Notes under the pieces: generated by a model
Told to the model about the DNA's origin: nothing
What the model saw: only the letters and a program-made list of their open reading frames with translations
Database searches by the model: none
In this document: in pieces, positions 10,400 to 22,463 of the stretch
How positions within the stretch are numbered: position 1 is the stretch's first letter
How the letters are laid out: the number at the start of each line of letters is the position of its first letter
Translations under genes and position numbers: made by a program
Assembly: GCF_016801865.2 (NCBI RefSeq)
Contig: NC_068938.1
Location: 181,521,948 to 181,585,947, forward strand
Length of the DNA stretch: 64,000 bases
Direction: 5' to 3'
DNA from: Culex pipiens pallens
Taxonomy: Eukaryota > Arthropoda > Insecta > Diptera > Culicidae

Positions 10400-11610
10400 T
10401 GATGTATGACGAATTTCCTTGCGTTCAACTGGTTCTATTTTTCGACACATTCCAGACTAGACAGTTTACACGATATCTGCTTGATATCAGACAAGGAACT
10501 TATCAATCACTGCAACTTGAGTTACACCCAAATGTAACTCTAGAAGCAGAAAGTAGAAGAATAAAACTTCGTAGATTTAGCAACTCTATTCTGAGTGTAT
10601 TCTGCGGGGTAGATTTTCGTAAGCATGGGAAGCCTGTCAAACCTCAGCTTGTATCTGTCTAGCGATTGTACTGATACACGAAGTACAACATTTTAATTAG
10701 TACTTAACGATCAAATTTTTATTCCGAAAAAAAACCCACTAAAATTCACACCGCTCGTTGTAATCAAGTCGCTTTCGGCTGAAAGAAGTCCCCACTGAGT
10801 AATGTTACTCCCCCCAGTTTGCCTCACCCTCTAAGTAAAGTACACAAAATTATACGCACTCACCCTGCCGCTGCGGGGCTAGAGCCATTTTTAACTTACG
10901 GTGAGTGTTATTAGCGCAAAAATTACGGCTAAAAAATGGGACCTTTAACCGCCTAATACACCTACTAGTGGGTTCCATTTTTTTTTTGCTTTGGGTTACC
11001 TGTGCGGCCAATTTGGAGCGTGGAAATTGCGTGGCAGTCCTAATTGAAATTTTTGCGGTTTTTTTTTCGGGTGACATTTGAAAACGAAAAAAAATATAAA
11101 AGTGAGCTCATAAAAATTATAAAGGGCAGAATGTGATTGCGTGCGCTTGTGTGTGTGTTTGTTAGGTGAAGGGATTTGTCATCAAAATGGGTTTATATTT
11201 TGTGTTTTTGAAGCGAAAGCAGCACTTAGAATGGGATTTTTGAATTACATAAATACCCTCGAAAACTCGAATTGGAGTTAATAACCTCGAAAACTTTAAG
11301 GATAAAAGCGCAAAAATCTGTTGTTCCTTTATTTTAAATTGATTATTTGAAATGTTTTAGCAATAAAAATTTATTTTTCAATTATCAGCTCAAGACTTGA
11401 CATATTTTATAAAATGGAAAATTCCACCAAATTGCATATCTTAGGATCCCACGTTAGTTGAATCATTCATTTAATAGCTTAGAAAAAAAGTCATGATGTT
11501 TATGTCAACATAGCAAAAAATCCGATGGTAGAATCGCATGCAAAAGTATGCACATCACCTTTATCAAAAAAGACACTCTCAAATTATACAGTGCATGTAC
11601 AAATTTTGCA
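10400..11610. other. upstream non-coding region, no gene supported
   Basis: Lies upstream of the chitin-binding promoter. An 86-codon ATG frame at 10402-10662 has no recognisable domain and is not counted. 10740-11250 is of moderate GC and appears single-copy. No TIR element was found. Confidence 0.4.
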
Positions 11611-11700
11611 AAAAAAAAAAAACTGCAACCGTTGGGATTCAAACCGAGCACCAGCATTAAGGACTGGCGTCATAGCCCGCTCGGCCATCAGACCAATGAA
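11600..11700 (-). mobile_element. tRNA-derived SINE head
   Basis: The minus strand carries an A-box TGGCCGAGCGG (plus 11677-11687) and a B-box GGTTTGAATCC (plus 11635-11645) at tRNA spacing, followed by a run of Ts. The D-arm type matches Leu/Ser-class tRNAs. No clean cloverleaf or TSD was confirmed, so a SINE or tRNA pseudogene is more likely than a functional tRNA. Confidence 0.55.
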
Positions 11701-12004
11701 GTTCATGCAGGTTTTCCATACTGATGAGCTACATATTTCAGGGTGTAATATTGCATAAAATTTCATAAAATAATTCAAAATTTATTTTACACCCAGGCCT
11801 TTTACACGAAGCTGGATTACTACTTTTTTTACTGTTAATGCCAACAAATTTTAACTTCTTGTGTTCAATTTGATAGGTGCACTAGTCACAGCGTAAAGGA
11901 TCTCCCAAAAGTGTAGTCAGATCATACAGAAACCATTTGTATTTTGATAAACTAAATTGTTTTGACACACGATTTAGTTAATTAATTCAATATTCAGATT
12001 TTTT

Positions 12005-14535
12005 TTGAATCAGGACTAACATTTTAAATGGGCGTTATATTGCATGTTTGGCACTTTTAAAATGTTAGTCTTGATTATTTTTTTTTTCGAAATATTGTTT
12101 TCGAAGAGATCGGAAAATTTCACATATGTTTCATGTTTTAACATTGAAAATCGGATCATTATTTACTGAGATATCGACATTAGAAAATGTTGGGTTGTTT
12201 AGGTGAGACTTGACAAACTTCAATTTTTCTGTTTCTTTTTCTTTAAGTCGCTGTATCTCAGCAACCAGAAGTCCAATCTTCAATGTCTCTAAGATAATTT
12301 TATAGCAAATTTTTTGAACTGTTCAAAAAAAAATTGAGATAGTCATTCATGGTCACCATTTTTAAAAATCAAAAAACTGCAAATATTTCGCTAAAATCAA
12401 ACTTTTGGTGGCTATATCTTGAAAACGGGGCCCTTTATCAAAAAATCTGTAATAACTCAGCGTCAGATTTTTTGACCATACTTTTCTATAGCTCAAAAGT
12501 TGTGGAAAAGTTAATTAAAAAATGGCAAATATTTTTTTCCGTGTAACAATTTATTTCTCCTCAACAATATCAACAACTTTGCCGAAGACACTAAATCAAT
12601 CAAAAAAATCAGGGCTGCGGAGTTGGGTCATATTTCAAACGACTCCGAATCCGACTCCGACTCCGGCTTTCTCAGACTAGCCGACTCTGACTCCGACTCC
12701 GGCTCCGGCTTTCAACAAATGGTTGGCTCCGACTCCGACTCCGACTCCACATATTTTTAAATGTTTCAAAAGTTAGTCAACTATTATTAGTTAATTATTT
12801 TTAAAACATTGATAAATAGGATTATTTTAATACTCTCTAAGCGTCATGTTTTTCTTAAGAAAAATAAGTTCGAATCACAAAACGAAAAAAAAGTTTCTAG
12901 GTTACAAGTTTTATACGTTATGGAAACAGAAATCAAAAAATATCTTCAGTTTTAGAGGCGTTTCAGAAGAACAGTTTTGTAAGTAAATTTGGATTTATTT
13001 GCTTAACCTCAAATTTGCAAATAATGTATTCAAAGCTAATAAATTTAAATATTTAATTGTTATTTTTGAATGAATAATCAAAAGAAACCTGGCCTTAATG
13101 ATCTATTGAACATTAAAATTCAATTTGCTCTTTTTCAGGCTGACATTTATAAGAAGCACAGTGACAGGCACCTGGATTTTAAATGACAATTTTAAACGAA
13201 TTTTTTTTTTGTTTTTTTTTTGTTTTTTTTTTAAAGACGTACATGGCTGGCTATGGCTGAAGGAGATTATTATTGCAAATCAATGTATCTGAACAATTTC
13301 TTCGTGGAAAGGACGCTTAAGAGGTCCTTTTCAAATATCTGTGACAAGGAAAATATTTTATTTGGAATTTTTTAATTTATTTTAATTTTAAAAATTAATA
13401 TACATTAAAAAGGAGGCGCACGGTACTTCGTGAATATTCACCAAAAACGAAGCTTTATTAATGATCTTGCGCCTCCATCAAAATATATGAAAAAAACTTA
13501 AAATATAATAAAAAACAAATATCCACAAGTTAAATAATTTCTAGGTCACAAGTATTTCATTTTTTTTTAAGGTACATTGATTTGCAATGATAATCACCTT
13601 CCGTCATATTGGCGTGGGACATATAGTATGAGATAATTGTTACGGGTTGATAAAATTTTGATTTTGTTTTTTTTTTAATAATATTTGAAAAATAAATTAA
13701 AATCCTACATTTTTTTAATAGTTCATTTTTGTACTGAAGTCTTGAGATTTGTTCAACGATAATTTGCAACGATATCAAAATAGTTTACCTAAAATCAACA
13801 TTAACATCAACAATCAATGATTATTTCAAAATTAGTTGCAACTTCTTTTGATATTTTTTGTTAGTTTCAATTATTTTAAATGCAACACTTTGATTTTCTT
13901 GTACTCAGTTATAAACAAAATTGAGTTGAGTTCCAAGTAAGAGATTGTTATTATCGTTGATTATTTGTTACAAAAGTTAAACTGTCAATGACTCTTTTTC
14001 GATTTCCAAAAACAGTGATTACTTTTTTTAATCTTTTTATGTACCTCGTATTTTTTTTTACTAAAAAATGATTTAACTTGAAACCTCCAAGACATTCGCT
14101 ATCGGGGTAAAAGATGACTGTGTGGGTTCTTTTTTCAGAAAGAACTGGATGGAATTTGGTCAAATTTGAATTGAAATGATAAATCTCTAAAAAAGAAATG
14201 AAAAAATGGCGACACATTGTTATATAGTAAATGCTGAACAATAAAAAAACATATTTTTTGTTAAATTTAAGATAACTCCGACTCCGACTCCGGGTTATCA
14301 GAAATCTCCGGCTCTGACTCCGACTCCGACTCCAGCTCTTAAAATTTAGCCGACTCCTGCTCCGACTCCGACTCCAGCTGTTCGAGTTTTGACGACTCCG
14401 ACTCCGACTCCGACTCCAGGTCCTCAAAAAGACCCGACTCCACCGACTCCGGCTCCGACTCCGACTCCGACTCCACAGCCCTTAAAAAAATCCTTGAAAA
14501 GTTACAGATTTTCGAATATTTATAACACGAACACT
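12005..14535. mobile_element. half copy of fold-back family A, split by a hAT-like element
   Basis: 12005-12609 and 14484-14535 are consecutive parts of the family A arm ('gccgaagacac(t)aaatcaatcaaaaaaat' then 'ccttgaaaagttacag'). They are separated by the 12610-14483 insertion. The left end begins at the family's central hairpin rather than at a terminus, so the other half is missing. Confidence 0.7.
12610..14483. mobile_element. hAT-like element with CGACTC-repeat ends
   Basis: The left end is CAGGGCTGCGGAGT and the right end ACTCCACAGCCCTT, flanked by an 8-bp TSD AAAAAAAT (12602-12609, 14484-14491). The insertion point matches the uninterrupted family A sequence elsewhere, which confirms the boundaries. 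12640-12750 and 14270-14475 are arrays of 'gactcc' hexamers facing inward. They produce a spurious Ser-Arg-rich frame on the minus strand. The interior is AT-rich and contains a split hairpin at 13411-13475 (GGAGGCGCA...TTGCGCCTCC with inner CTTCGT/ACGAAG). No transposase. Confidence 0.8.
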
Positions 14536-16200
14536 TTGTGAAAATTAAAAGGAAATGGTTTTAGCTTATATTTTAAATTTAAAAAATGCTAAAAATATTG
14601 AAAAAGTGACTTAAAATTATGGAAAACAGCAAATTAACAAAAGATAATGATTGGAGTTTGTAGAATAAGCCTTCTAATACCAGCAAACATCAAAAACTTA
14701 AAAACTTAAATGCCTATAAAAATACTAAAATTGAATGATGCAAAGCTAAGACAAAAACATTGTTCGAAATAACACAAGAAAAATAAATAAATCTGAAGAA
14801 AAAAAAAATAACAGTGAAGGGTTAATAATTTATTTTCGTAATTTTCATCAATTATAATGCATTCCAAATTTTGAACTTTGGAACCATAGATCTGAAAAAA
14901 GTCTGACTAAGCCTTGGGAAAAAAAACCTTGACAACAATATTAAATAAAGTTTGTAATACAGTCCAGTTTAGATTATACGAAGTTCGATAAACCGAATGT
15001 TTGTATGGGACTTTGGAAAATCAAATCATGAACAAAACAATGTTTTTCGATTTTTTCGTTTTCTTACTTTTAACATCAAATTCCAACAAAACCATTTTAG
15101 TAAAATTTAAATAGTTGATAGCCTATCAAATTACAAAATCATTTTTGTTTTTTTTTTATTATTATTATTTCATTATGTCCATTTGGCTGCCATCTTGGAT
15201 TTATAAAAAAAAAACATAACATTATCTGTCAAGCAAAAATAAAAAATTACTTTCAGAACCTTAAAATTGCTCTGGATTTTGTCACAATTTTATGAAATTA
15301 ATCCAAATCCAAGCCAAATCGATACTAGGAAACTGTGTCAAAAAGTTTTCCCTCTAACAAATCGAACAACACAAAACAGCGAGTCACGAACTCTTCAGGG
15401 TCACGTGTCGGCGGCACCGCCACCACCATCAAAACCATCATGCCTGCCAGCAAACTGCGGAGTGAAAGGCGCCATGAATTTGAAAACTTTACGCGCTCTC
15501 CAAGAGGTGGAAAGTGAACCTCGAGCAAATCATGACTGTGTAAAATACAAATCTCATGACGACTTTTGGGGGGGTTTTCTAACGAGGGAGTCCTGAGCTA
15601 GAAGCTAGAAAGTCCTCCTTTTTTTTTTGTTAGCTTTTGTTTACTGTTTACGGCATATCCTCTCGGGAGAAGTCATTTTCGGTGGAGGTGATTGTGGTGC
15701 GACTTAAGCTTTTAACGGAGAGCTTTCGCTTCTTCACTCGAGAGGTGAGGATTTGCTGCTTTTATTTTATCGAGCTTACACATTATGGGGTGTGAAATCA
15801 ACTCGAGATATTGGTGGGAACCTTTTTTTGGGGGTTTTCGTGTGGGAGCAGACAAGTTACGATTCAGTGCCTCGCCTAAAGCGGGGTGGGATTTTCAATA
15901 ATATGTAGATTGAGTTTTTTGGGAAGAAAAGGACTTCATAGAAGCCGAGCTTAGGCTGCAGAGATCAATAAACTCCTCAGGTTGGGTTAGGTGCATAATT
16001 TTGTTCAGCGAAGGATTATTTGGTTGGGATCGAACCTGATGGAAAACGTTGCAGGGCAAATTGCTTGAATAACATTTAGAATAGTAGAGTGAAGCAATAA
16101 GCTGTCTAAATAACCATCAAATTGGAACATTCTAATCAATTTTGATAAATAACTGAAAAGTATATGATACAACCCCTTACCAAACGAACAATAACAATTT
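14536..16200. other. non-coding DNA, no gene supported
   Basis: AT-rich to ~15250, then a more balanced stretch (15260-16000) that appears single-copy. The 109-codon frame at 15267-15596 has no domain and is treated as chance. Confidence 0.4.
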
Positions 16201-16259
16201 GTTTGTTGCAACGATAAAATTATCGAGGCTCGAAACGATAACGATAGTTCTATCTAGTT

Positions 16260-18620
16260 AGGTTCAAAGTAAAATTTCCACTCGAAATATTTAAAAAAAT
16301 ACCGTATTTTTCGGAAGTACTCAATTTTTCAAAATTCGCATTATGGGTATCAAACGAAGCGAAATTGTGTTTGCTGTTTCACTTTATTAGAGTTTTTTCT
16401 TTGTTAACAACTATAATTTTCACAAAATAGCGTATTTTTTCGAAAATACTCAAATTTTCAAAATTTGCAATATGGGTATCAAACGAAGTGAATTTTGGTT
16501 TGCTATTCCACATCAAAAGAGTTTTTCTTTTTGAAAATACTGAAATTTTCACAAAATACCGTATGTTTTCGAAAGTTCTCAAATTTTCAGAAATTTGCCA
16601 TAGGGGTACCAAATGAAGCGAAATTTTGTTTTTTTTTTCACTTCACTGAATTTTGTTTTAAATTTTCTCATGATACCGTATTTAAAAAAAATACCGTATT
16701 TATTTTATTTCTATTTTTTTCTATTTTCAAACGACGCAAAATTTTGTATGAAGCATACAAAATTTAAATGTATGTATGAAGTCCCGCCCATGTGGATCAA
16801 TCGGACCGCGCACTGGATTCACAATCCAGAGGTTGCTGGTTCGAATCCCGCGGCGGGCGCTCTAAAATTCTTTGTGTAAATATGGGTATTCGGCGCCGTC
16901 GCTCCATGCCATACTTTCATACACTTAGGAGCCCAAGGCGGCGAAGTCCTTGTAGATAAAAAGGAAGACACTAGTGGTTGGTACTAGCAATGGTGGCCGA
17001 CAGCTATAAAGTCAACTTCGTTTCGTATGAAGCATGCAAAATTCCGCTTTTTAAGTATATTCGAAACATTCCGATAACCTGTGAAAATTTTAGTATTTTC
17101 AACAAAAAAAAAACTCAATAGATTTTAAAAATATTTGAAATTTTAATTCCTTTGGTATCCATTTTGCAAATTTTGTAAATATGAGTATTTTCGAAAAAAT
17201 ACGGTATTTTATGAAAATTTTAGTATTTCGTTTCGTTTGATACCCATTTTGCATGTTTAAATTATTTGATTATTTTCGAAAAATACGGTAGTTTGTGATT
17301 TTTTTTTGTATTTTCAAAAAAAAAGATCTGATAATTTGAAATAGCATACAAAATTATTTAAGTTTAATTTGAAAAATACACAAATTTTCTCAAAATATGT
17401 TTTTTTTTCGGAAATACTAAAATTTTCAAAATTTGCAATATGGGTACGAAATGAAATACTAAAATGTTCACAAAATACCGTATTTTTTCACTAGATTTAT
17501 TTTTTATTTTTTTCAATTTCCTCAAAACACCGTATTAAAAAAAAATCTCATTTTTTTTTAATTTGCAATATGGGTATCAAACAACGCAAAATTATGTATG
17601 AAGCTTGCAAAATTTCGCTTTTAGCATGCAAAATTTCGCTTTTTATGTATATTTGAAACATTCCGATAACTTGTGAAAATTTTAGTATTGAAAAAAACTC
17701 TAATAAATTTAAAAAGTATTCGAAATTTCAATTCATTTGATACCCATATTGCAAATTTTGAAAATTTGAGTATTTTTGGAAAAAATACGGTATTTTGTGA
17801 AAATTTTAGTATTTCGTTTCGTTTGATACCCATATTGCATATTTTGAAAATTTGCGTATTTTCGAAATAAATCGATATTTTGTGAAAATTTTAGTATTTT
17901 CCAAATTCAACTAAAATAAATTGAAAATGCATACACAATTTCGCTTTGTTTGATAATTGTTTAAAAATTTTAGTATTTTCAAAAAAATACGGCAGTTTGT
18001 GATTTTTTTGAATTTTTCAAAATAAATCTAATAAATTGAAAAAGCATACAAATTATTAAAGTTTAATTTGAAAAATACACAAATTTTCACAAAATATCAA
18101 TTTTTTCTCTAAAATACTAAAATTTTCTAAATTTGCAATATGGGTACGAAATGAAATACTAAAATTTTCAAAAAATACCGTATTTTTTTGAAAATACTCA
18201 AAGTTTTAAACATGCAATATGGGTATCAAACGAATTACGTTTTATACCCATATTGCAAAATATGAAAATTTGAGTATTGTAATGAGTAATACATATTGCA
18301 AATTTTGAAAATTGTAGTATTTTCGTAAAAAAATCGATATTTTGTGAAAATTAAACTTTTATAAATTGAAAAAGCATACACAATTTCGCTTCGTTTGATA
18401 CCCATATTGCATGTTTAAAATTTGGATTATTTTCGAAAAAATACGGTACTTTGTGAAATTTTTGTATTTTCTAAAAAAAAATCTAATAAATTGAAAAATC
18501 ATACAAAATTTCAATTCGTTTGATACCCATATTGCAAATTATGAAAATTTGAGTATTTTCGAAAAAATACGGTATTTTGTGAACAATTTTGAGTACATAT
18601 TTATACTTTGAAACTTACTA
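16260..18620. repeat. ~129-bp satellite in mixed orientations
   Basis: Monomers contain 'gcaatatgggtatcaaacga' and 'tttcacaaaataccgtatt'. They run forward at 16340-16740, reversed around 17130-17290, forward at 17440-17590, reversed at 17730-17850, forward at 18130-18230 and reversed again to 18560. They resemble the monomers in the 628-3909 element. Confidence 0.8.
16782..17024 (+). mobile_element. tRNA-derived SINE with intact promoter boxes
   Basis: The 5' part folds as a tRNA: acceptor arms 16782-16788/16852-16858, anticodon stem 16813-16817/16825-16829 with loop TTCACAA (anticodon CAC, Val-like), and a perfect B-box GGTTCGAATCC (16838-16848). A ~165-bp unrelated body follows. An 8-bp TSD GTATGAAG flanks it (16774-16781, 17025-17032). 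The body plus TSD and a first-pair mismatch in the acceptor mark it as a SINE rather than a tRNA gene. Confidence 0.82.
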
Positions 18621-18829
18621 CATTTTCAAAAAATATATTCTTAGTAAAAACATTGAAAATTTATTATGATATGGTTGAAATAATCGATTTTAGAAAGATT
18701 TTAAAAATGAGTTGTCGTCCATTATCGGCGATAAGATTATCGTTGATAGAATAATCGAATTATTTTCGTTATCATCGGACGATAATATTATCGACGATAA
18801 TTTTATCGATTAACAACCCTGGTTTGTTG

Positions 18830-20080
18830 TATCAAAAAAGTTTAAACATGTTGCCTCAAAGTGTGAATTTGACAAAGGTCCTTTACCACTTTCAGTCCCT
18901 TATTTCCTAAACGTTTTATCACCTTTTAGTCAAACCAAACATCCCCTCACTACTGAGCGAAAAAGTTCAAGGTGAGAATTCTCGGAAGAAAGCCCACTTT
19001 TGAAAAGTTTTTCGCCCTGAAGCAGCAGCAGTCCCTTAGGTAAACTACACGTGTAATGGCACATGGTTTGGGTGTAATTATGATAAGGCATTCTTGAAAG
19101 AGGCTGATTTTGGCGAAAAGGGCACCTCTCAATTTGTGGCCGACACCACCAACAAGGTATAATGTGCGCGCAAAACTTTGCAGACCCTTAGGACTTTGGA
19201 GGGAGGGGGAAAAAGTTCGAAAAGTTGTCAACGGAAATTTCGCTTAGTGAAAGTGGGTTCCAAGGGGTACACGTTGAAATTAAATTACTCAAATTATTAG
19301 CGCTCTTTGCTTTAACAATTTTTCCAATAATTTTCTACGACGGCGATGGGGGAAAAAATCCAAGTTGGTCGCTGTAAAAAGTGTTGGAAAACTTTCGGTA
19401 TCGTGTTTAAAGTGTTAACAAGTTTGCAAATCGCTTCCGGCGTGGGGGCCGTCCTACGTTGCACCGTGAAAGTGCACAACTTTTTTTTGCTATGCTTCCT
19501 GGGAAAGGAATTTAAACTTACCCCTGTTGGTTATGCTTCCCAGCAAGAGGCATGGCCGTCTTGGTTCTTCCCGGTTTTGCCCGAGCAGCAACGAACGAAA
19601 AGCATAGAGCATAATCTAATGAAATAATTACGAAGAACAATCCTCTTGAATTAATTAAGCTTCGCTAACTAGAGCTGACGGCAGCACCAGGCGGCAGTGA
19701 CGATGACGACGGTGCAGCTCGCGAGGGGGGGGGGGGGAAACTGATAGGGTGGGAACTCACTTTGAGGTTTAAAATATTACCATTGTTTGTTATGTTCAAG
19801 TTTTTCATATTTTAACAGAAGCACAGCAAAAAGATCAATAAAATTTGAATATGCGATATTTTGTTAAAATTATTTCCCTTTTTTGCATTGAGTAGTCACC
19901 CTTTGAGTTTTAACTATTCCAACTTTGTTGAGGTAAGGCTTGATTTGCATCCATAAATTTGATAAAATTCTGTTTCTTTGAGTTTTATATGAATGAGAGA
20001 TATTCGCTGTTTTTTTTTTATAAACGATTCTTTTTTTTAAGTTTATCAAAAATAAACAGTAAACACATGTCAATTATAGA
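18830..20080. other. apparently single-copy non-coding DNA
   Basis: 18830-19760 is more GC-balanced and lacks recognisable repeats; it ends in a poly-G run near 19725-19737. 19760-20080 is AT-rich. No coding frame with a recognisable domain. Confidence 0.4.
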
Positions 20081-20081
20081 T

Positions 20082-21001
20082 GAGCAATTCTCTACGAAAT
20101 CGGTCTTTTTCTTTAATTTTAATTTTTGTTTTTTTTTATCCGGCTGAAACTTTTTTGGTGCATTCGGTATGCCCAAAGATTTTCCATACAAATTTCACAG
20201 CTGCCCATACAAAAATCTGTATCTTTGGAAGGAATTTTTTGATCGATTTGGTGTCTTCGGCAAAATTGTAGGTATGGATAAGGACTAGAAAAAATATAAT
20301 ACACGGTAAAAACAAATTTGGGGATTTTTAATTTTACTTTTTGTCGCTAAAAGTTGATTTGCAAAAAAAAAAATATATTTTTTTTTAATTTCTGATATGT
20401 TTTAGAGGACATCAAATGTCAACTTTTCAGAAATTTCCAGAAAAAATCACTTGATTTGCAAAAAACACGTTTTTTTCTGATATGTGTTAGGAACGGGCAA
20501 AAAATCATTGACCGAGTTATGAATTTTTGAATCAATACTGATTTTTTTTTCAAAAAATCGAGATACTGGTCGCAAAAATATTCAACTTCAATTTTCGATG
20601 TGAAATCGAATTAGCAATCAAAAAGCACTTAAGTGAAATTTTGATAAAGTTCACCGTTTTCAAGTTATATCAATTTTTAGGTCACTTTTTTTTTAAATAG
20701 TCGCAGTTATTATTTTTTTTAAATTAGTGCCTATGTTTGCCTGCTCTTTAAAACATATTTTTGAAAAGCTGAGAAAATTCTCTGTATTCTGCTAATGGTC
20801 CGTTTTTCAATATTAAAATATAAAACATTTGTAAAATTTTCCGATCATTTCGAAAAACAATTTTCTTTTTTTTAATCAAGACTAACATTACAAACGGGAC
20901 AAACATTCCATATTACGCCCTTTTGAAATGTTATTGTTATTGAACTTGAACTTGGCGGGGTATTTTTTCCCGATTTCGTGTGAGTTGGTAGAGAATTACC
21001 C
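20082..21001. mobile_element. chimeric fold-back: family A left arm, family B right end
   Basis: It begins with the family A terminus GAGCAATTCTCTAC and follows that arm to the central 'actaacatt' hairpin near 20880-20935. Its last ~60 bases switch to the family B terminus ('cgtgtgagttggtagagaattaccc'). Flanking tetranucleotides do not match (AGAT versus ATGT), so this looks like a recombinant relic rather than a single insertion. Confidence 0.6.
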
Positions 21002-21096
21002 ATGTAGCATTTTTTAAGGAACAAAATGTCTTTTTTCTAATTTTAAACATTATGAACACCCTTTTTCAACTCGATTTTGGAAATGATTTCAGTAAA

Positions 21097-22286
21097 GAGC
21101 AATACCAGCCCAAAACAGTAATTTTTAGGTACTTTTTTCTCGACCCTCTCCGATTTCAATGAAACTTTGTAGACATGTTATCCTATTTTTATCCTTATAT
21201 AAGCCATTTTTGTGTATATGGAGCCAGTTACACTCGATAATGACATTTGAGAAGGGCGTAAGTGTTTTAAATATTTTTGTATTTCGTTATTTAAATATTG
21301 CTGTAACTCGAAGCATCGTATCAAAAAGTGGTCAAAGACAAACTTGTAGGAAATTTGACGGGCTTTCCGAAAAAAAAACACTGAAAGAAAAAAACACTCC
21401 ACTTTTATGAGATTTTTTTGATTTTTAAGTTTAAATGTCAAATTTGATGGTGAGCGTACGATTTTTTTTTCGTTCAAAATTTTTGTGAAAATAGCCTAAG
21501 ATGTTACAAAAAGACTCACAAAAAATGCAAGATGGAGCAACTCTCCTAAAAAATACATTTCATTTACTAAAACTGTTTTTTTTTTTCAAAAGTGCTTTAA
21601 ACATCAAATTTTTCAAAAACCGAACACGAGAGTCGATTTTCCAGACAATTTCACATAAAAGTCTCCATATTGACCATTGTCCTAAGTCCAATCCTTGTGA
21701 AGTTACAGCGGTTTTAAAAATAAAAATGTTGAAAAAATAGGTTTTTTGATGGTTTTTGGCAATTTTTATAGGGACCATCCATTGGGGTTTGTCTTGTAAG
21801 TGGTCAAAGACAATTTTATCGGAAATTAGACGAGCTTTCCGGTAAAAATATTTTCGAGACTGAAAAATCAAGTCTGTCAGATAGAAATAGCCAAAAACCA
21901 TCAAAAAACCTATTTTTTCAACATTTTTATTTAAAAAACCGCTGTATTTTCACAAAGATTAGACATAGGACAATGGTCAATATGGAGACTTTTATGTGAA
22001 TGTTTAGAGCTCTTTTGAAAAAAAAAAAACAGTTTCAGTAAATTTATATTTTGTATTTTTTTTAGGAGAGTGGCTCCGTCTTGCATTTTTCGTGAGTTTT
22101 TAAACGTAAAAATAAAAAAATCTCATAAAAGTGGAGTGTTTTTTTCTTTCAGTGTATTTTTTTCGGAAAGCCCGACAAATTTCCTTCAAGTTTGTCTTGA
22201 CCACTTTTTGATACGATGGAACGAAGTTTCATTGAAATCGGAGAGGGTCGGATACAACCGATTCCCTATTTGAAATGGAATTGCTC
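21097..22286. mobile_element. palindromic MITE, TAAA TSD, next to F-box gene
   Basis: Starts GAGCAATACC, ends GGAATTGCTC, flanked by TAAA (21093-21096, 22287-22290). Arms mirror each other around ~21,800. For example 'accctctccgatttcaatgaaac' near 21142 faces its complement near 22222, and 'catattgaccattgtccta' (21666) faces its complement (21966). A related fragment lies at ~40985-41455. Its right edge is 177 bp from the F-box ATG. Confidence 0.78.
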
Positions 22287-22463
22287 TAAAGTTAAGTTTA
22301 TGTTTACCTGCCTCGTTGAACCTCGTTGAAAAACGCTGACCTAAGAGGTATCATTAAATCCAAATGCCCTGCCTACTGCGTACATAAATTCGAAACACCT
22401 CGATTTGGCATTCATAAACTCATCCGAGCCAACAAGCTTCAGTCACCAACAAATCTCATCAAA

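Larger units (their letters stand above)
16209..18821. mobile_element. hAT-like element packed with ~129-bp satellite
   Basis: Flanked by an 8-bp TSD GTTTGTTG (16201-16208, 18822-18829). The right terminus reads CAGGGTTGTTAATCGATAA inward. The left reads CAACGATAAAATTATCG, apparently missing ~10 bases of the terminus. 'Gataattatcg'-type motifs follow both ends. The interior (16260-18620) is a repeat of 'atgggtatcaaacga' monomers (anchors at 16343, 16472, ~16601; 129-bp steps) in both orientations. A SINE sits within it. No transposase frame. Confidence 0.78.

Noticed and set aside
10402..10662. 86-codon plus frame starting at an ATG upstream of the chitin-binding promoter
   Set aside because: No domain and no independent promoter signal; could be chance.
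13951..14427. SR-protein-like frame (SRSRSRS)
   Set aside because: Product of the GACTCC hexamer array at a transposon end.
16782..16858. Functional tRNA-Val(CAC) gene
   Set aside because: An unrelated body follows the tRNA part, flanking direct repeats enclose the whole unit, and the first acceptor pair is mismatched. It is a SINE.
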